DNA of 64,000 bases from assembly GCA_021154885.1 (NCBI GenBank), contig JAJKHS010000139.1, positions 1 to 64,000 of the forward strand, read 5' to 3'. This document shows positions 16,621 through 25,540 of this stretch, in pieces. Source of the DNA: Thermoanaerobaculum sp. Its GTDB lineage: Bacteria; Acidobacteriota; Thermoanaerobaculia; Multivoradales; UBA5704. A program made the position numbers and the translations under genes. The notes under the pieces were generated by a model, which saw only the letters and a list, made by a program, of their open reading frames with translations, was not told the origin of the DNA and made no database searches. Each line of letters begins with the position of its first letter. Within the stretch, counting starts at the first letter, position 1.

Positions 16621-17532
16621 TCAGCGTCGTGGGCCGGTCCAGCGCGCGGGATCGGCGAACAGGCGTAGCGGCGCCGGCGCGAGACGCACCTCGGCCTTGG
16701 CGCCGAAAGGGAAACGGTAGCTGGTGCGCGCGCCGTCGAGGAAGAGCCAGCCGTTTTCCATCCGCGATTCGACGAGGAGCGCTTCCTCCGGAGCGACGAA
16801 GCCGCTCGCCAACCCATAGGTGCGGCCGGGCGCGCGGTACAGCTCGCGGGCGCGGAACTGGAAGCGACGCGAGAGCAGCGGCAGCCGCCGGCCGCCGGCC
16901 GAGGCGATCCCCGCGGTCGAGCCCGCCGCTCCCGCGATCCACAAACCGGAGCTGCGGTGCTCCTCCTCTCTCGCCGCCAGTTGCAGCCGGTAGCGGCTGG
17001 TGGCGGCAGGATGCTGGTGGACCACCAGGATGTCGTTGAGCACCGGCTCGGGGAGCTGCTGCCCATCGACCGCGACGGCGAGGCGGGGAACGGCGACCGG
17101 GCGCATCTCTCCCTGCCGGATGCGATCGAGGACTGCCGCGAAGGTCCCCAGGGTTGCCAGGGAAAAGAAGCCCACGCTGTCGAGAGGGGCGGAGTTGACG
17201 CCGAGCAGGAGCCCGTCGCGCACCCAGTGCGAGGCCGTCAACAGGGTGCCGTCGCCGCCCACGGAGACCACCAGCCGCGCCGCGGCAATCGCCCGCCGCG
17301 CCGGCGCGCCGAGGGCCTCGACCTGCACCTGGCGGCAGGCGATGCCGCGCTCGGCCAGGGCTCCGACGACCGCGGCGAGCGTCTGCTCATGGGTCTGCGC
17401 CGCCGCCGCCAATTGTCGCGCGCTGGTCTGCCCGGCCTGGGCGAGGCGCGCCGTCTCGCCGCCGCGGGCAAGGACCGGGGTCTTCACCACCACGACGCAG
17501 GGCGACAGATCGAGAGGGAGGGCGGGAGGCAT
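16621..17532 (-). CDS. NAD kinase family protein
   Basis: About 303 residues, with the GGDGT motif ('VVSVGGDGTLLTASHWV') that binds ATP in NAD kinases, then 'GVNSAPLDSVGFFS' and 'LNDILVVHQHPA', where most NAD kinases have an NE pair, here ND. The later GS-T-A element is present in altered form ('GAAGSTAGIASAGG'). It probably phosphorylates NAD or a related substrate, but the changed substrate loop leaves specificity open. The start is unclear: 17532 and 17568 are both ATG without a good ribosome-binding site. It is divergent from the SDR gene and convergent with the PLP enzyme. Confidence 0.7.
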   Translation of the reverse strand: MPPALPLDLSPCVVVVKTPVLARGGETARLAQAGQTSARQLAAAAQTHEQTLAAVVGALAERGIACRQVQVEALGAPARRAIAAARLVVSVGGDGTLLTASHWVRDGLLLGVNSAPLDSVGFFSLATLGTFAAVLDRIRQGEMRPVAVPRLAVAVDGQQLPEPVLNDILVVHQHPAATSRYRLQLAAREEEHRSSGLWIAGAAGSTAGIASAGGRRLPLLSRRFQFRARELYRAPGRTYGLASGFVAPEEALLVESRMENGWLFLDGARTSYRFPFGAKAEVRLAPAPLRLFADPARWTGPRR

Positions 17533-17625
17533 GGAGAGGTGGAGGAGGAGTCGGTGGAGTATGAACATACCATGGAGGGCAGCCCGCATCGACGGACAAG
17601 CGAGGGCTCTTGATATGCTCTGCGG

Positions 17626-18339
17626 ATGAGCGGATCCCGGCGCGTGGCGGTGGTGAGTGGCGGCGGCTCCGGACTGGGGCGCGAGATCGCCGTGGAGCTG
17701 GGCCGCCGCGGCTATGACCTCGTCCTCCTCGGCCGGCGGCAGCCGCCGCTGGAGGAGACGCTGGCGCTGGCCGGGGCGCGCGAGGCCGGGGTCGCCCTCC
17801 CCTGTGACGTGCGCGATGCCGAGGCCGTGGAGCGGTGCGCCGGAGAGGTGCGGGCGCGCTGGGGGGCCGCCGACGTCGTGGTGCCGGCGGCCGGCGTCGG
17901 CGCCATCGCGCCGTTCGAGCAGACCCCTCCGGACGACTTCGCGGCCCTCCTCGACACCAACCTGACCGGCGTCTTCCTCCTCCTCCGCGCCCTGCTGCCG
18001 GCGATGAAGGAGCGCGGCCACGGGTGGATCTTCCCCCTCCTCTCGGTGGCCGCCCGCCGCGCCTTCCCGGGCTGGGCCGCCTACTGCGCCAGCAAGTGGG
18101 GGCTGCGCGGCCTGATCGAGGTATTGCGCGAGGAGCTGAAGGGGACGGGCGTGCGCATCACCGCCCTCTACCCGGGAGCCACGGACACGCCGATCTGGGA
18201 CGCTCTTCCCGGCGACTGGAACCGCGCCGCCATGGTTCCCCCCCGCGAGGTGGTGCGGGCTCTCTCGTACGCCCTCGACGCGGATCCTTCCACTCTGGTG
18301 GAGGAAATTCAGCTCGGGCCGGCCGGAGGAGCCCTGTGA
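17626..18339 (+). CDS. Short-chain dehydrogenase/reductase
   Basis: A 237-residue classical SDR. The Rossmann motif is 'SGGGSGLGREIA', the acidic residue and NAAG-like element are replaced by 'VPAAGVGAI', and the catalytic Tyr-Lys pair is 'YCASK' after a Ser in 'LLSVAARR'. The substrate is unknown. Its stop codon overlaps a GTG start of the next frame (GTGA), so it is probably translated together with the membrane protein downstream. Confidence 0.85.
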   Translation: MSGSRRVAVVSGGGSGLGREIAVELGRRGYDLVLLGRRQPPLEETLALAGAREAGVALPCDVRDAEAVERCAGEVRARWGAADVVVPAAGVGAIAPFEQTPPDDFAALLDTNLTGVFLLLRALLPAMKERGHGWIFPLLSVAARRAFPGWAAYCASKWGLRGLIEVLREELKGTGVRITALYPGATDTPIWDALPGDWNRAAMVPPREVVRALSYALDADPSTLVEEIQLGPAGGAL

Positions 18340-19045
18340 ACGTCAACGCGGCCGTGCTGCTGACGGTCTTCCTGCCGCTGCTGGCGGCCGTGCCGGGCGG
18401 CAAGTGGGCGCTGCCGCTGCTGGCGCCGCTGACTCTCTACTCCCCTTCCGCGAGCGGGTGCGGGAGCGGGACTACTTCGGCGCCTGGACGCTGGGCCTCG
18501 CCTGGGCGTTCCTGCTCAGCCTGGGGGTGATCCTGCTCGTCTTCTGGCTGCCAGACGCGGCGCGCACGGGCATCCTCCACGGCGAGCCCTACCGCCAGCA
18601 GATGTTCGCCTGGGTGGCGACGGGCGAAGCGCCGGAGAACGACTGGCGCCAGTTCCTGCCCCAGCATCTACTTCATCTCGCGATTTTCCTGGTGCTCACC
18701 TGGGCGACCGCCGGCTACCTGGGCCTCGCCCTGGGCGCCGGGCTGGTGGGCTACATGAGCTATTTCGTGGGCAGCTATGCCCTGGCGAGCGGCCACCCGT
18801 TCCTCGGCGCGCTGGCCGCCTGGGTGCCGTGGTCCGTGTTGCGGGTCTGCGCCTTCGTGCTGCTGGGGACGCTCTTTTCGCGCCCCCTCCTGGTGCGCCG
18901 GGTCTGGCCCTTCGAGCGCCAGGAGGTCCGGCTGATGGGGCTCGCTCTCTCCGGGATCGTGGCCGACCTCCTCATCAAGGCCGCCTTCGCGCCCGCCTAC
19001 GGGATTTTCCTGCGGCACATGGCGGCGAGCTTCCTCACCCGCTAG
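18336..19045 (+). pseudogene. CPBP-like or YIP1-like membrane protein, frameshifted
   Basis: A GTG at 18336, coupled to the SDR stop, opens a hydrophobic frame ('NAAVLLTVFLPLLAAVPGG', then 'LAPLTLYSP') that is lost at the CCCC run 18442-18445. The following frame resumes with 'PFRERVRERDYFGAWTLGL' and continues through several transmembrane helices to 19045. One extra C would join the two parts without a break, so this is a one-base deletion or a sequencing error. The downstream part alone (GTG 18404) gives 213 residues. Two of its helices carry 'GLALGAGLVGYMSYFVGSYA'. No family is certain. Confidence 0.65.
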
Positions 19046-19401
19046 ACGAGCCGCCGGATCGACTTGACGTTGTCGCCGCCCGCACCCGCCCCGGTGCCGC
19101 CGCCGCACTGGCCGGTCGAGGTGGCGATCCCCAGGGTCTCCCAGCCGCCCGGCGTGGGCTGGTCGGCGCAGACGACCATGGCCGAGCCCGGGGCCTTGTT
19201 GGTGAAGGTCTCGACCACCCACACCTCGCCGGCGGGGCAGGCCGAGGCGTCCGGGCGCGCGTCGACCTTGATCCACCCGGCGGGGATGGGATCGCCGGGG
19301 CAGAGCACCTGGCGGCCGGCGACCTGGGCGGGGGCCTGAATGGCCACGCACAGGATGCATCCGACGGCCAGGAATGTGAACCGGATAAGATGGCGTTTCA
19401 T
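19042..19401 (-). CDS. Small secreted Cys-containing protein
   Basis: A 119-residue protein with a clear signal peptide (basic start, 'FTFLAVGCILCVAIQAPAQ', cleavage probably after AQA or AQ). The mature part is rich in Gly, Pro and Cys ('VLCPGDPIPAGWIKVD', 'VVCADQPTPGGWETL') and appears to hold two related segments of the form P-x-GW. GGAGG lies eight bases upstream of the ATG. Its function is unknown, and it converges with the membrane protein gene with a four-base overlap. Confidence 0.75.
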   Translation of the reverse strand: MKRHLIRFTFLAVGCILCVAIQAPAQVAGRQVLCPGDPIPAGWIKVDARPDASACPAGEVWVVETFTNKAPGSAMVVCADQPTPGGWETLGIATSTGQCGGGTGAGAGGDNVKSIRRLV

Positions 19402-19544
19402 GGTGTTGCCTCCTTCTTGCCCCCTTCCACCCCGCTCCGTGGAGAAGGAGTTGCAAACCGAGGGCCAGGCCGATTGACTCCAATTGACTCCCTGGTGAGC
19501 GGCTCCCTATACTCACCCCTCCTGTAAGCCAGGGGGGCCCTGAC

Positions 19545-20057
19545 GTGAACGACATCCGAGAGACCCGAGGGGAGCTGACCGGTGCCGGACGGCGCTTCGG
19601 CATCGTCGCGTCGCGCTTCAACTCGCGGCTCGGCGACCTGCTGGTGGCCGGCGCGGCCGACTGCCTGCGGCGGCACGGGGTGGCGGCGGCGGACATCCAC
19701 CTCGTTTCGGTGCCCGGGGCGTGGGAGATCCCGCAGGCCCTGGAGGAGCTGGCCGCGGCCGGCGGTGAGGGCAGTGAGGGACGATTGGACGGCCTGGTGG
19801 CGATCGGGGTGGTGATCCGTGGCGAGACGCCGCACTTCGACTACCTCTGCGCCCAAGCGAGCCGCGGCATCGCCGGCGTGGCCGAGCGGCACCGCGTGCC
19901 GGTGGGCTTCGGCCTGCTGACCTGTGACAGCTCGGAGCAGGCGGCGGAGCGGGCCGGGGGCAAGGCCGGCAACAAGGGTTGGGAGGCGGCCCTCGCGGCA
20001 CTGGAGATGGCCGACCTCTTCGCCCGGCTGCGCGACGGACACGCCGCCGGTCGCTAG
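19545..20057 (+). CDS. ribH: 6,7-dimethyl-8-ribityllumazine synthase
   Basis: A 170-residue protein of the RibH family, which condenses 5-amino-6-ribitylaminouracil with dihydroxybutanone phosphate in the penultimate step of riboflavin synthesis. Conserved segments are 'FGIVASRFNSRLGDLL', 'VSVPGAWEIPQAL', 'AIGVVIRGETPHFDYLC' with the active-site His, and 'PVGFGLLTCDSSEQAAERAG'. It starts at GTG 19545 behind AGGGGGG. nusB follows 20 bases later, a common ribH-nusB arrangement. Confidence 0.95.
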   Translation: MNDIRETRGELTGAGRRFGIVASRFNSRLGDLLVAGAADCLRRHGVAAADIHLVSVPGAWEIPQALEELAAAGGEGSEGRLDGLVAIGVVIRGETPHFDYLCAQASRGIAGVAERHRVPVGFGLLTCDSSEQAAERAGGKAGNKGWEAALAALEMADLFARLRDGHAAGR

Positions 20058-20077
20058 GGGTTTTTGAGGCGAGGCAC

Positions 20078-20599
20078 ATGACTGCAGGAAAGCGGCGCAC
20101 GGCGCGCGAAATGGCGGTCCAGATGCTCTACCAGAGCGACTTGGGAGGCAGCCCGCTGCCCAACATCTTCAACACCTTCGATCTGGCCGAGTACCTGGCG
20201 CGGGAGGCTCCCGCCGCCGAGAAGCGGCGCGGTCAGCCGTCGGCGGTGCCAGATGAGGAGAGCGAGGACCACGACAAGCGGCGCCAGCGGGTGGAGGAGG
20301 CGTTCGAGTACGCCCAGGAGCTCGTCCGGGGCACGATCGACAACCAGCAGCGGATCGACGACCTGATCCGCAGCCAGGCGGACAACTGGCGGCTGGAACG
20401 GATGCCGGCCGTGGACCGCAACATCCTGCGCCTCGCCGTCTACGAGATGCTCCACGAGCGGGAGACGCCGAAGCTCGTGGTGCTGGACGAGGCGATCGAG
20501 CTGGCGAAGAAGTTCGGCTCCGAGCAGTCGGGCCGCTTCGTCAACGGGCTTCTGGACGGCCTGCTGAAGCAGCACACCTTCCCGGGCAGCCTCACCTAG
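20078..20599 (+). CDS. nusB: Transcription antitermination protein NusB
   Basis: A 173-residue NusB family protein, which binds boxA RNA with S10 in rRNA antitermination. The N-terminus 'KRRTAREMAVQMLYQSDLG' and the C-terminal half ('MPAVDRNILRLAVYEML', 'VVLDEAIELAKKFG') are typical. An insertion of about 35 charged residues around residues 40-75 makes it longer than the usual 140 or so. GAGGCGAGG precedes the ATG. Confidence 0.93.
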   Translation: MTAGKRRTAREMAVQMLYQSDLGGSPLPNIFNTFDLAEYLAREAPAAEKRRGQPSAVPDEESEDHDKRRQRVEEAFEYAQELVRGTIDNQQRIDDLIRSQADNWRLERMPAVDRNILRLAVYEMLHERETPKLVVLDEAIELAKKFGSEQSGRFVNGLLDGLLKQHTFPGSLT

Positions 20600-20644
20600 A
20601 CCTGATGGCGGGGTGATGGGGGCTGGAGAGAGAGCAGAGGAGCG

Positions 20645-23125
20645 ATGAGCACACCCTACGACCACAAAGCCGTCGAGTCCAAGTGGCAGGACCGCTGGGA
20701 GAAGCAGCGCGCCGCCGAGGTGGACCTGCGTCACGGCCACGGCAAGTACTACATGCTGATGATGTTCCCCTACCCCTCGGGCGACCGGCTGCACGTCGGG
20801 CACGGGCGCAACTACATCCTGGGCGACGCGCTGTTCCGCTTCCTGCGCATGAACGGCAAGCGGGCGCTCAACCCCATGGGCTGGGACGCCTTCGGCCTGC
20901 CGGCCGAGAACGCGGCCATCCAGCGCGGCATCCATCCGCGCGACTGGACGCTCGCCAACATCAAAGTGATGAAGGAGCAGTTCCGCCGCTGGGGGATACT
21001 CTACGACTGGTCGAAGGAGATCGCCTCCTGCTTCCCCGAGTACTACCGGTGGAACCAGTGGCTGTTCCTGCGCATGCTGGAGAAGGGGTTGGCCTACAAG
21101 AAGATGGCACCGGTCAACTGGTGCCCGAGCTGCCGCACCGTGCTGGCCAACGAGCAGGTGGTCGACGGCGCCTGCGAGCGCTGCGGCACGCCGGTCGTGC
21201 AGCGCGACCTCGAACAGTGGTTTTTCCGCATCACCGAGTACGCCGACCGCCTGCTCAGCGGTCTCGACACTCTGGAGGGGTGGCCGGAGAAGGTCAAGGT
21301 GATGCAGCGCAACTGGATCGGCCGTTCCGAGGGGGCCGAGATCCGCTTCGAGATCCCCGCCTTGGGCGAGTCCGTGACCGTGTTCACCACCCGGCCCGAC
21401 ACGATCCACGGCGCCACCTTCCTGGTGCTGGCCCCCGAGCACCCGCTCGCCGGCCGCCTGATCGCGAAGCACGGGAAGCACGCGGAGATCGAGGCCTGGA
21501 TCGAGACGGTGCGCAACACCCCTCGCATTCAGCGCTCGGACGAGGGCAATCCCAAGGAGGGGTGGGACACGGGCGTGGTGGCCGTCAACCCGGCGACCGG
21601 CGAGGAGATCCCCATCTGGCTCGCCAACTACGTGCTCCCCGAGTACGGCACAGGGGCCATCATGGCCGTGCCGGCCCACGACGCCCGCGACCTGGCCTTC
21701 GCCCGCCAGGAGGGTCTGCCCGTGCGCCTGGTCTACCACCTGGAGGGAGACGCCGACACCGATCCAGCCTCGCTCGCCGAGCCCATCCTCCACGTGGGAG
21801 TGATCCGCAACGCGCCGCCTTTCGACGGCCTGCGCGACGGGCCCGAGACTCTTCGCCGCTTCATCGCCTGGCTGGAGGAGAAGGGGTGGGGGAAGGCGAG
21901 GGTGGTGTACCGCCTGCGCGACTGGCTGATCTCTCGCCAGCGCTACTGGGGGACGCCCATTCCCGTCGTCTACTGCGACAAGTGCGGCCTGGTGCCGGTG
22001 CCGGACGCCCAGCTTCCCGTCGAGCTGCCCTACGACGTCGAGTTCACCGGCCGGGAGGGCAACCCCCTGTCGCGCTCGAAATCGTTCGTGGAGACGAAGT
22101 GCCCGCAGTGCAAGGGCCCCGCCCGGCGCGAGACCGACACCATGGACACCTTCGTGGACAGCTCCTGGTATTACCTGCGCTACCTCTCGCCACGGGACGC
22201 GACGAAGATGTTCGACACCGAGGTGGCCAACCGCTGGATGCCGGTCGACCAGTACATCGGCGGCATCGAGCACGCCATCCTGCACCTGCTCTACGCGCGG
22301 TTCATCTGCAAGGTGCTACACGACTTCGGCATGGTGGGGATCGAGGAGCCGTTCCAGAACCTGTTCAACCAGGGGATGATCACCCGCTACTCCGAGAAGT
22401 CGGGGCGTATCGAGAAGATGTCGAAGTCGAAGGGGAACACCGTCTCGCCCGACGAACTGATCGAGGAGATGGGGGCGGACACCGAGCGCGTCTACACTCT
22501 CTTCATCGGCCCGCCGGAGAAGGAGGCGGAGTGGAGCGACGAGGCGGTCTCCGGCGCCCACCGCTTCCTGCAGCGGGTGTGGCGCATGCTGGAGAAGCTG
22601 CCCGAGGCGCCGCCCACGGCGCCGGCCGACCCCGAGTTGGAGCGGGACCGCCACGCCACCATCCAGCGGGTGACCCACAGCCTCCAGCGCTTCTCCTTCA
22701 ACACCGCCGTGGCGGCGCTGATGGAGCTGTCCAACAGCCTGTCCAAGGCGCTGGAGGAGAAGACCGCCTCGCGGCTGCGCTGCGAGGAGACGTTCGACAC
22801 GCTGGTGCAGCTCCTTCACCCCCTGGCCCCCCATATGACCGAGGAGCTGTGGGAGCGCCGGGGTTACACCGAGAGCCTGCTCGAGACCTCCTGGCCGGAG
22901 CACGACGAGGCGAAGCTGCGCCGCGCCCGCATCGAGCTCGTGGTGCAGGTGGACGGCAAGGTCCGCGACCGGGTGGAGGTGGACGCCGCGGCGGACGAAA
23001 AACAGGTGCGCGCCACCGTCCTCGCCAGCCCCAGGGTGAAGGACTTCCTGGCGGGCCGGGAGGTGGCCAAGGCCGTGCTGGTCCCCGGGCGCCTGATCAA
23101 CCTGGTGACGCGAAGGTCCGCATGA
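20645..23125 (+). CDS. leuS: Leucyl-tRNA synthetase
   Basis: An 826-residue class I synthetase that charges tRNA-Leu in the cytoplasm. The HIGH motif appears as 'FPYPSGDRLHVGHGRNY', the signature loop as 'KMSKSKGNTVSPDEL', and the CP1 editing domain lies between them with 'TTRPDTIHGATFLVLAPEHP'. A zinc-binding Cys cluster ('CPSCRTVLANEQV' plus 'CERCG') is present. Its length is within the bacterial range. AGAGGAGCG precedes the ATG. The lptE gene follows after 13 bases. Confidence 0.97.
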   Translation: MSTPYDHKAVESKWQDRWEKQRAAEVDLRHGHGKYYMLMMFPYPSGDRLHVGHGRNYILGDALFRFLRMNGKRALNPMGWDAFGLPAENAAIQRGIHPRDWTLANIKVMKEQFRRWGILYDWSKEIASCFPEYYRWNQWLFLRMLEKGLAYKKMAPVNWCPSCRTVLANEQVVDGACERCGTPVVQRDLEQWFFRITEYADRLLSGLDTLEGWPEKVKVMQRNWIGRSEGAEIRFEIPALGESVTVFTTRPDTIHGATFLVLAPEHPLAGRLIAKHGKHAEIEAWIETVRNTPRIQRSDEGNPKEGWDTGVVAVNPATGEEIPIWLANYVLPEYGTGAIMAVPAHDARDLAFARQEGLPVRLVYHLEGDADTDPASLAEPILHVGVIRNAPPFDGLRDGPETLRRFIAWLEEKGWGKARVVYRLRDWLISRQRYWGTPIPVVYCDKCGLVPVPDAQLPVELPYDVEFTGREGNPLSRSKSFVETKCPQCKGPARRETDTMDTFVDSSWYYLRYLSPRDATKMFDTEVANRWMPVDQYIGGIEHAILHLLYARFICKVLHDFGMVGIEEPFQNLFNQGMITRYSEKSGRIEKMSKSKGNTVSPDELIEEMGADTERVYTLFIGPPEKEAEWSDEAVSGAHRFLQRVWRMLEKLPEAPPTAPADPELERDRHATIQRVTHSLQRFSFNTAVAALMELSNSLSKALEEKTASRLRCEETFDTLVQLLHPLAPHMTEELWERRGYTESLLETSWPEHDEAKLRRARIELVVQVDGKVRDRVEVDAAADEKQVRATVLASPRVKDFLAGREVAKAVLVPGRLINLVTRRSA

Positions 23126-23138
23126 TGGAGCGCTTTAT

Positions 23139-23669
23139 ATGAAGATGACGAAGAGACTCCTGCCGGCAACCCTGCTGCTGATCTCCGCGGGCCTCGCCGG
23201 CTGCGGTTACGCCCTGGTCGGCAAGGGCAGCAACATCCCCGACGACGTGCGCTCGGTCTACCTCCAGCCGCTCCAGAACCGCACCCCGCGGCAGCAGGTG
23301 GAGCAGGAGCTGACCCAGGCGATCGCGCAGGAGCTGGTGACCCGCCAGCGCTTCGCCGTGGTGGGCAACGCGGCGGAGGCGACGGCCGAGATCACCGGCG
23401 CGGTCACCGGCTTCGGAGTGACCCCGGTGACCTTCGACAACACGGGCCGCGCCACGGAGTACGAGATCTCGATCACGGCCCAGATCGCCTTCAAGCGCAC
23501 GGGGACGGAGGGCAAGGTGCTGTGGAAGAGCGACAACTACACCTTCCGCGAAAACTACCCCGTGGAGGCCACCCAGGCCGCCTACATCGACCTCGAGAAC
23601 GGGGCCATCCAAAAGGCCTCCAAGCGCTTCGCGGAGACGCTGGTGACGAGCCTGCTGGAGGGGTTCTAG
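23139..23669 (+). CDS. lptE: LPS assembly lipoprotein LptE
   Basis: A 176-residue lipoprotein with lipobox LAGC (Cys near 22) and 'CGYALVGKGSNIPDDV', the usual LptE opening. LptE is the plug of the LptD outer-membrane translocon that inserts lipopolysaccharide. The position directly after leuS matches many Gram-negative genomes. This supports an LPS-bearing outer membrane in the host. Confidence 0.88.
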   Translation: MKMTKRLLPATLLLISAGLAGCGYALVGKGSNIPDDVRSVYLQPLQNRTPRQQVEQELTQAIAQELVTRQRFAVVGNAAEATAEITGAVTGFGVTPVTFDNTGRATEYEISITAQIAFKRTGTEGKVLWKSDNYTFRENYPVEATQAAYIDLENGAIQKASKRFAETLVTSLLEGF

Positions 23670-23678
23670 AGGAGAAGG

Positions 23679-23945
23679 CTACTTGCCGAGGGCGGCGACC
23701 TTCTTCGTGAGGCGGGACTTGTAGCGCGACGCGGTGTTCGGGTGGATGACCTTCTTCTGGGCGATCTTGTCGATGATGCCCAGGGTCTGCGGCAGCAGCT
23801 CGGCCGCCTGGGCCGCGTCGCCGGTGGCCACCGCGGAGCGGAGGCTCTTGATGGCGGTGCGCAGGCGCGAACGCTGCGCCCGGTTGCGCTCTCGCGCCTG
23901 GAGGTTCTGACGGTTGCGCTTCTCGGCCGACTTGGTGTTCGCCAT
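23679..23945 (-). CDS. rpsT: 30S ribosomal protein S20
   Basis: An 88-residue basic protein beginning 'MANTKSAEKRNRQNLQARER' and ending 'SRYKSRLTKKVAALGK', diagnostic of S20, which binds 16S rRNA in the 30S body. It is encoded opposite to leuS-lptE and converges with lptE after nine bases. It lies just beyond the terminator of the tol-pal operon, so it has its own promoter. Confidence 0.97.
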   Translation of the reverse strand: MANTKSAEKRNRQNLQARERNRAQRSRLRTAIKSLRSAVATGDAAQAAELLPQTLGIIDKIAQKKVIHPNTASRYKSRLTKKVAALGK

Positions 23946-23962
23946 GATCCTTTAATTCTCTC

Positions 23963-23989
23963 CAAAGAAAAGTCGCACCGGAGTGCGAC
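23963..23989 (-). terminator. Intrinsic terminator of the tol-pal operon
   Basis: On the - strand GTCGCACTCCGGTGCGAC forms a seven-base-pair stem and is followed by TTTTCTTT, a classic rho-independent terminator. It lies 21 bases after the cpoB stop and ahead of rpsT. Confidence 0.85.
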
Positions 23990-24010
23990 GAAGCTTTATA
24001 GCATCGGCCC

Positions 24011-24862
24011 CTAGCGGACGTCAACTCCGATCTCGCGCAGCCGCTGCCGCGCCAGGTTGGCCTCGTCGCTCGTGGGGTAGCTGCGCAGGACGTGCTGGAG
24101 CTGGACGACCCCCTGGGAGCGCTCGCCGAGCTCCAGGTGGGCGTAGCCCTTCTTGAGCAGGGCGCTCGCCGTCTTGTCGCTGCGCGGGAAGCGGGTCAGC
24201 ACGGCATCGTACTGCTCGATGGCCTGGCGGTAACGCTTCTGGCGGTAGTAGCCCTCGCCGATCCAGTAGGTGGCGTTGTCCGACAGGTCGGTGTTGGGGA
24301 AATTCGCCAGGTACTCCTGGAACTCCCGCATCGAGAGGTCGTAGCTCCCCTTGAGGAAGTCGCTGTAGGCGGCGTCGTAGAGGCTCTTGGGATCGGCGCC
24401 GCTCCCTCCTCCGCCGGGTGGCGGCTGCTGCGGCGGGGCCGTCATGCTCCCGTCGGGCGCCGGCACCACGGCAGGCGGCGCCTGGTTGTGGAAGCTCTTC
24501 AGCTCCTGGTTGGTGGCCGCGATCTGCTGCGAGAGCTGCGACAGGCGGTAGTTGGTGTCCTCCAGCTTGGCCTGCAGGGCCTCGATCTGGCCCGACAGGT
24601 CCTGGAGCTTCACCTGCATGTCCGCCTCGGTCTTGAGCAGCCCCTGCATCTGCTGGCCGACGCTCGACTGCAGATTGGTGACCTCCAGCTTGCTGGGGGC
24701 CTCCTGGGCCTGCTTCTGGAGCTGGAGCATCTGCTTCTGGACGTCGGAGAGCTGCGACTGCAGCCCCTGGATGTCCTGGGAGGAGACGCACCCCGCGGCG
24801 GCGAGGGCCGCCGCGAGGCTGACGGCGAAGAGGAGGGAGCGCGATGATCGCAGGGGGCTCAT
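24011..24862 (-). CDS. cpoB: Tol-Pal accessory protein CpoB/YbgF
   Basis: A 283-residue envelope protein with a lipobox-like signal end ('LAAALAAAGCVSS'), a long Gln-rich coiled coil (about 25-130) and a C-terminal TPR domain beginning 'SLYDAAYSDFLKGSYDLSMR'. CpoB coordinates outer-membrane constriction with peptidoglycan synthesis. The Cys at the signal cleavage site suggests lipidation, unlike the soluble E. coli protein. It is the last gene of the tolQRAB-pal operon, nine bases after pal. Confidence 0.9.
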   Translation of the reverse strand: MSPLRSSRSLLFAVSLAAALAAAGCVSSQDIQGLQSQLSDVQKQMLQLQKQAQEAPSKLEVTNLQSSVGQQMQGLLKTEADMQVKLQDLSGQIEALQAKLEDTNYRLSQLSQQIAATNQELKSFHNQAPPAVVPAPDGSMTAPPQQPPPGGGGSGADPKSLYDAAYSDFLKGSYDLSMREFQEYLANFPNTDLSDNATYWIGEGYYRQKRYRQAIEQYDAVLTRFPRSDKTASALLKKGYAHLELGERSQGVVQLQHVLRSYPTSDEANLARQRLREIGVDVR

Positions 24863-24871
24863 GTCACCCCA

Positions 24872-25474
24872 TCATCCGACGTTGGCGCGGCCGGTGATGA
24901 TCATGTGTGCGCGGCGGTTCTGCGACCAGCAGCTCTCCACGTCCTCGGTGCAGACGGGACGCTCTTCGCCGTAGGAGATGGTGCGCACGCGGTTGGCGGC
25001 CACCCCCAGGGAGGCGAGGTAGTCCTTCACGGCGTTGGCGCGGCGCTCGCCGAGGGCGAGGTTGTACTCGTTGGTGCCGCGCGAGTCCGCGTGCCCCTCG
25101 ATGGTCACCGAGAACTGCGGCTGGCTCTTCAGCAGGTCGGCGTTGCGCGACAGCTTCTGCCGGGTGTCGTCGGAGAGCGTGCTCTCGTCGTAGTCGAAGT
25201 AGACGTCCGGGCTGAAGCCGCGGCGGCGCAGCTCCTCGTTGACCACCTGCAGGTCGGAGGAGAGCAGGGGGTCCTCCTTCTTGTCCTCCACCGGCGGCGT
25301 GACGGTCGCCACTATTTCGGTGCCGCGCACGGGGGGGGAGGGCGCCGGCGCGGGCACGGTCGTCGTCTCCACGTTGAGGTCCGGGGGAGGCGTCTTGGGC
25401 TTCTTCTTCGGGCAGCCGTACATAAAGGTCAACAGCGCCGGAACCACGATCCAGGCCAGCCACTTTCGGTTCAT
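24872..25474 (-). CDS. pal: Peptidoglycan-associated lipoprotein Pal
   Basis: A 200-residue OmpA-family lipoprotein. The signal ends at 'MYGCPKKK' (lipobox Cys near 21); a Pro-rich linker follows, then the OmpA domain with 'VYFDYDESTLSD' and the peptidoglycan-binding 'GHADSRGTNEYN' and 'ALGERRANAVKDYL'. Pal anchors the outer membrane to the cell wall and works with TolB. It contains two extra Cys in 'PVCTEDVESCW', which could form a disulfide. Confidence 0.95.
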   Translation of the reverse strand: MNRKWLAWIVVPALLTFMYGCPKKKPKTPPPDLNVETTTVPAPAPSPPVRGTEIVATVTPPVEDKKEDPLLSSDLQVVNEELRRRGFSPDVYFDYDESTLSDDTRQKLSRNADLLKSQPQFSVTIEGHADSRGTNEYNLALGERRANAVKDYLASLGVAANRVRTISYGEERPVCTEDVESCWSQNRRAHMIITGRANVG

Positions 25475-25540
25475 GCGATCTTCTCCTCGATTCTTCGTCG
25501 TTCTGCTTGCGGTCCAGGCTTCACTGTACCAAATTCCACG

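Noticed and set aside
20054-22285. A 743-residue antisense frame opposite leuS and nusB
   Set aside because: It mirrors the codon pattern of real genes on the other strand, has no domain pattern and no ribosome-binding site.
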